This document shows positions 39,945 through 39,988 of a stretch of 39,988 bases of DNA, piece by piece; positions within the stretch are counted from its first letter, which is position 1, and each line of letters opens with the position of its first letter. Origin of the DNA: Bacteroidaceae bacterium (GTDB lineage Bacteria > Bacteroidota > Bacteroidia > Bacteroidales > Bacteroidaceae); NCBI GenBank assembly GCA_900772575.1, contig CAAHEN010000210.1, positions 1-39,988 on the forward strand, read 5' to 3'. A model generated the notes under the pieces. That model saw nothing but the letters and a program-made list of their open reading frames with translations, made no database searches and was not told the origin of the DNA. Made by a program: the position numbers and the translations under genes.

Positions 39945-39988
39945 GGGAAAGTTCTGGTAGAACCTGTCCTTCGGCGTGTCGAAGTTGA

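Overview
The window is chromosomal DNA from a Bacteroidetes, most likely order Bacteroidales (a Prevotella- or Bacteroides-like lineage). Three things point there. The promoters match the Bacteroidetes consensus (TTG or TTTG, then 19-20 nt, then TAnnTTTG), and TACCTTTGCA occurs three times in intergenic DNA. The gene families are typical of the phylum (DUF4494, DUF4199, DUF6452/DUF6048-like pair, EF-G2, TonB-dependent receptor with carboxypeptidase-regulatory-like domain). Shine-Dalgarno sequences are mostly weak. Genus and species cannot be fixed from this sequence. Thirty-two protein genes are supported. I see no rRNA, tRNA, CRISPR array, insertion sequence or prophage gene.

Layout, plus strand 288-10258: lptB and a secreted S9 peptidase end at a strong terminator (3656-3691). 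A consensus promoter then drives the branched-chain amino-acid operon ilvD-ilvB-ilvN-acyl-ACP thioesterase-ilvC, which ends at a bidirectional terminator. The ilvC product looks more like fungal mitochondrial Ilv5 than E. coli IlvC.

Minus strand 10435-17770: yicC-gmk-nadD from a perfect promoter at 17810-17840, then a DUF4199 membrane protein, a GT2 glycosyltransferase, a lipoprotein/beta-barrel pair (DUF6452- and DUF6048-like), mntP, apbE and a Crp/Fnr regulator, many of them overlapping or nearly so. A 683-bp gene-poor stretch follows (17771-18453), with an isolated promoter running straight into a terminator. Beyond it lie a GH20 beta-hexosaminidase (minus), pyrF (plus), and the minus-strand group walJ-like MBL, DUF4494, yggS.

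Plus strand 24125-31689: a PBP1A-type transglycosylase/transpeptidase, kdsB, a secreted protein of 14 MORN repeats, a glycogen branching enzyme and a polytopic membrane protein, all closely spaced and probably one transcription unit ending at a 16-bp hairpin.

Minus strand 31771-39736: a bifunctional-nuclease-like/UVR protein, rsmE, a sugar-kinase-like domain fused to a RapZ C-terminal domain, and a TonB-dependent receptor form a likely operon. Upstream lies a separate gene for an EF-G2-type translation factor whose catalytic switch-II histidine is replaced by serine. Most of the window is housekeeping: branched-chain amino acids, NAD, nucleotides, envelope building, glycogen and translation. 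The least explained items are the kinase-RapZ fusion with its receptor neighbour, the EF-G2 paralog, and the orphan promoter/terminator unit.
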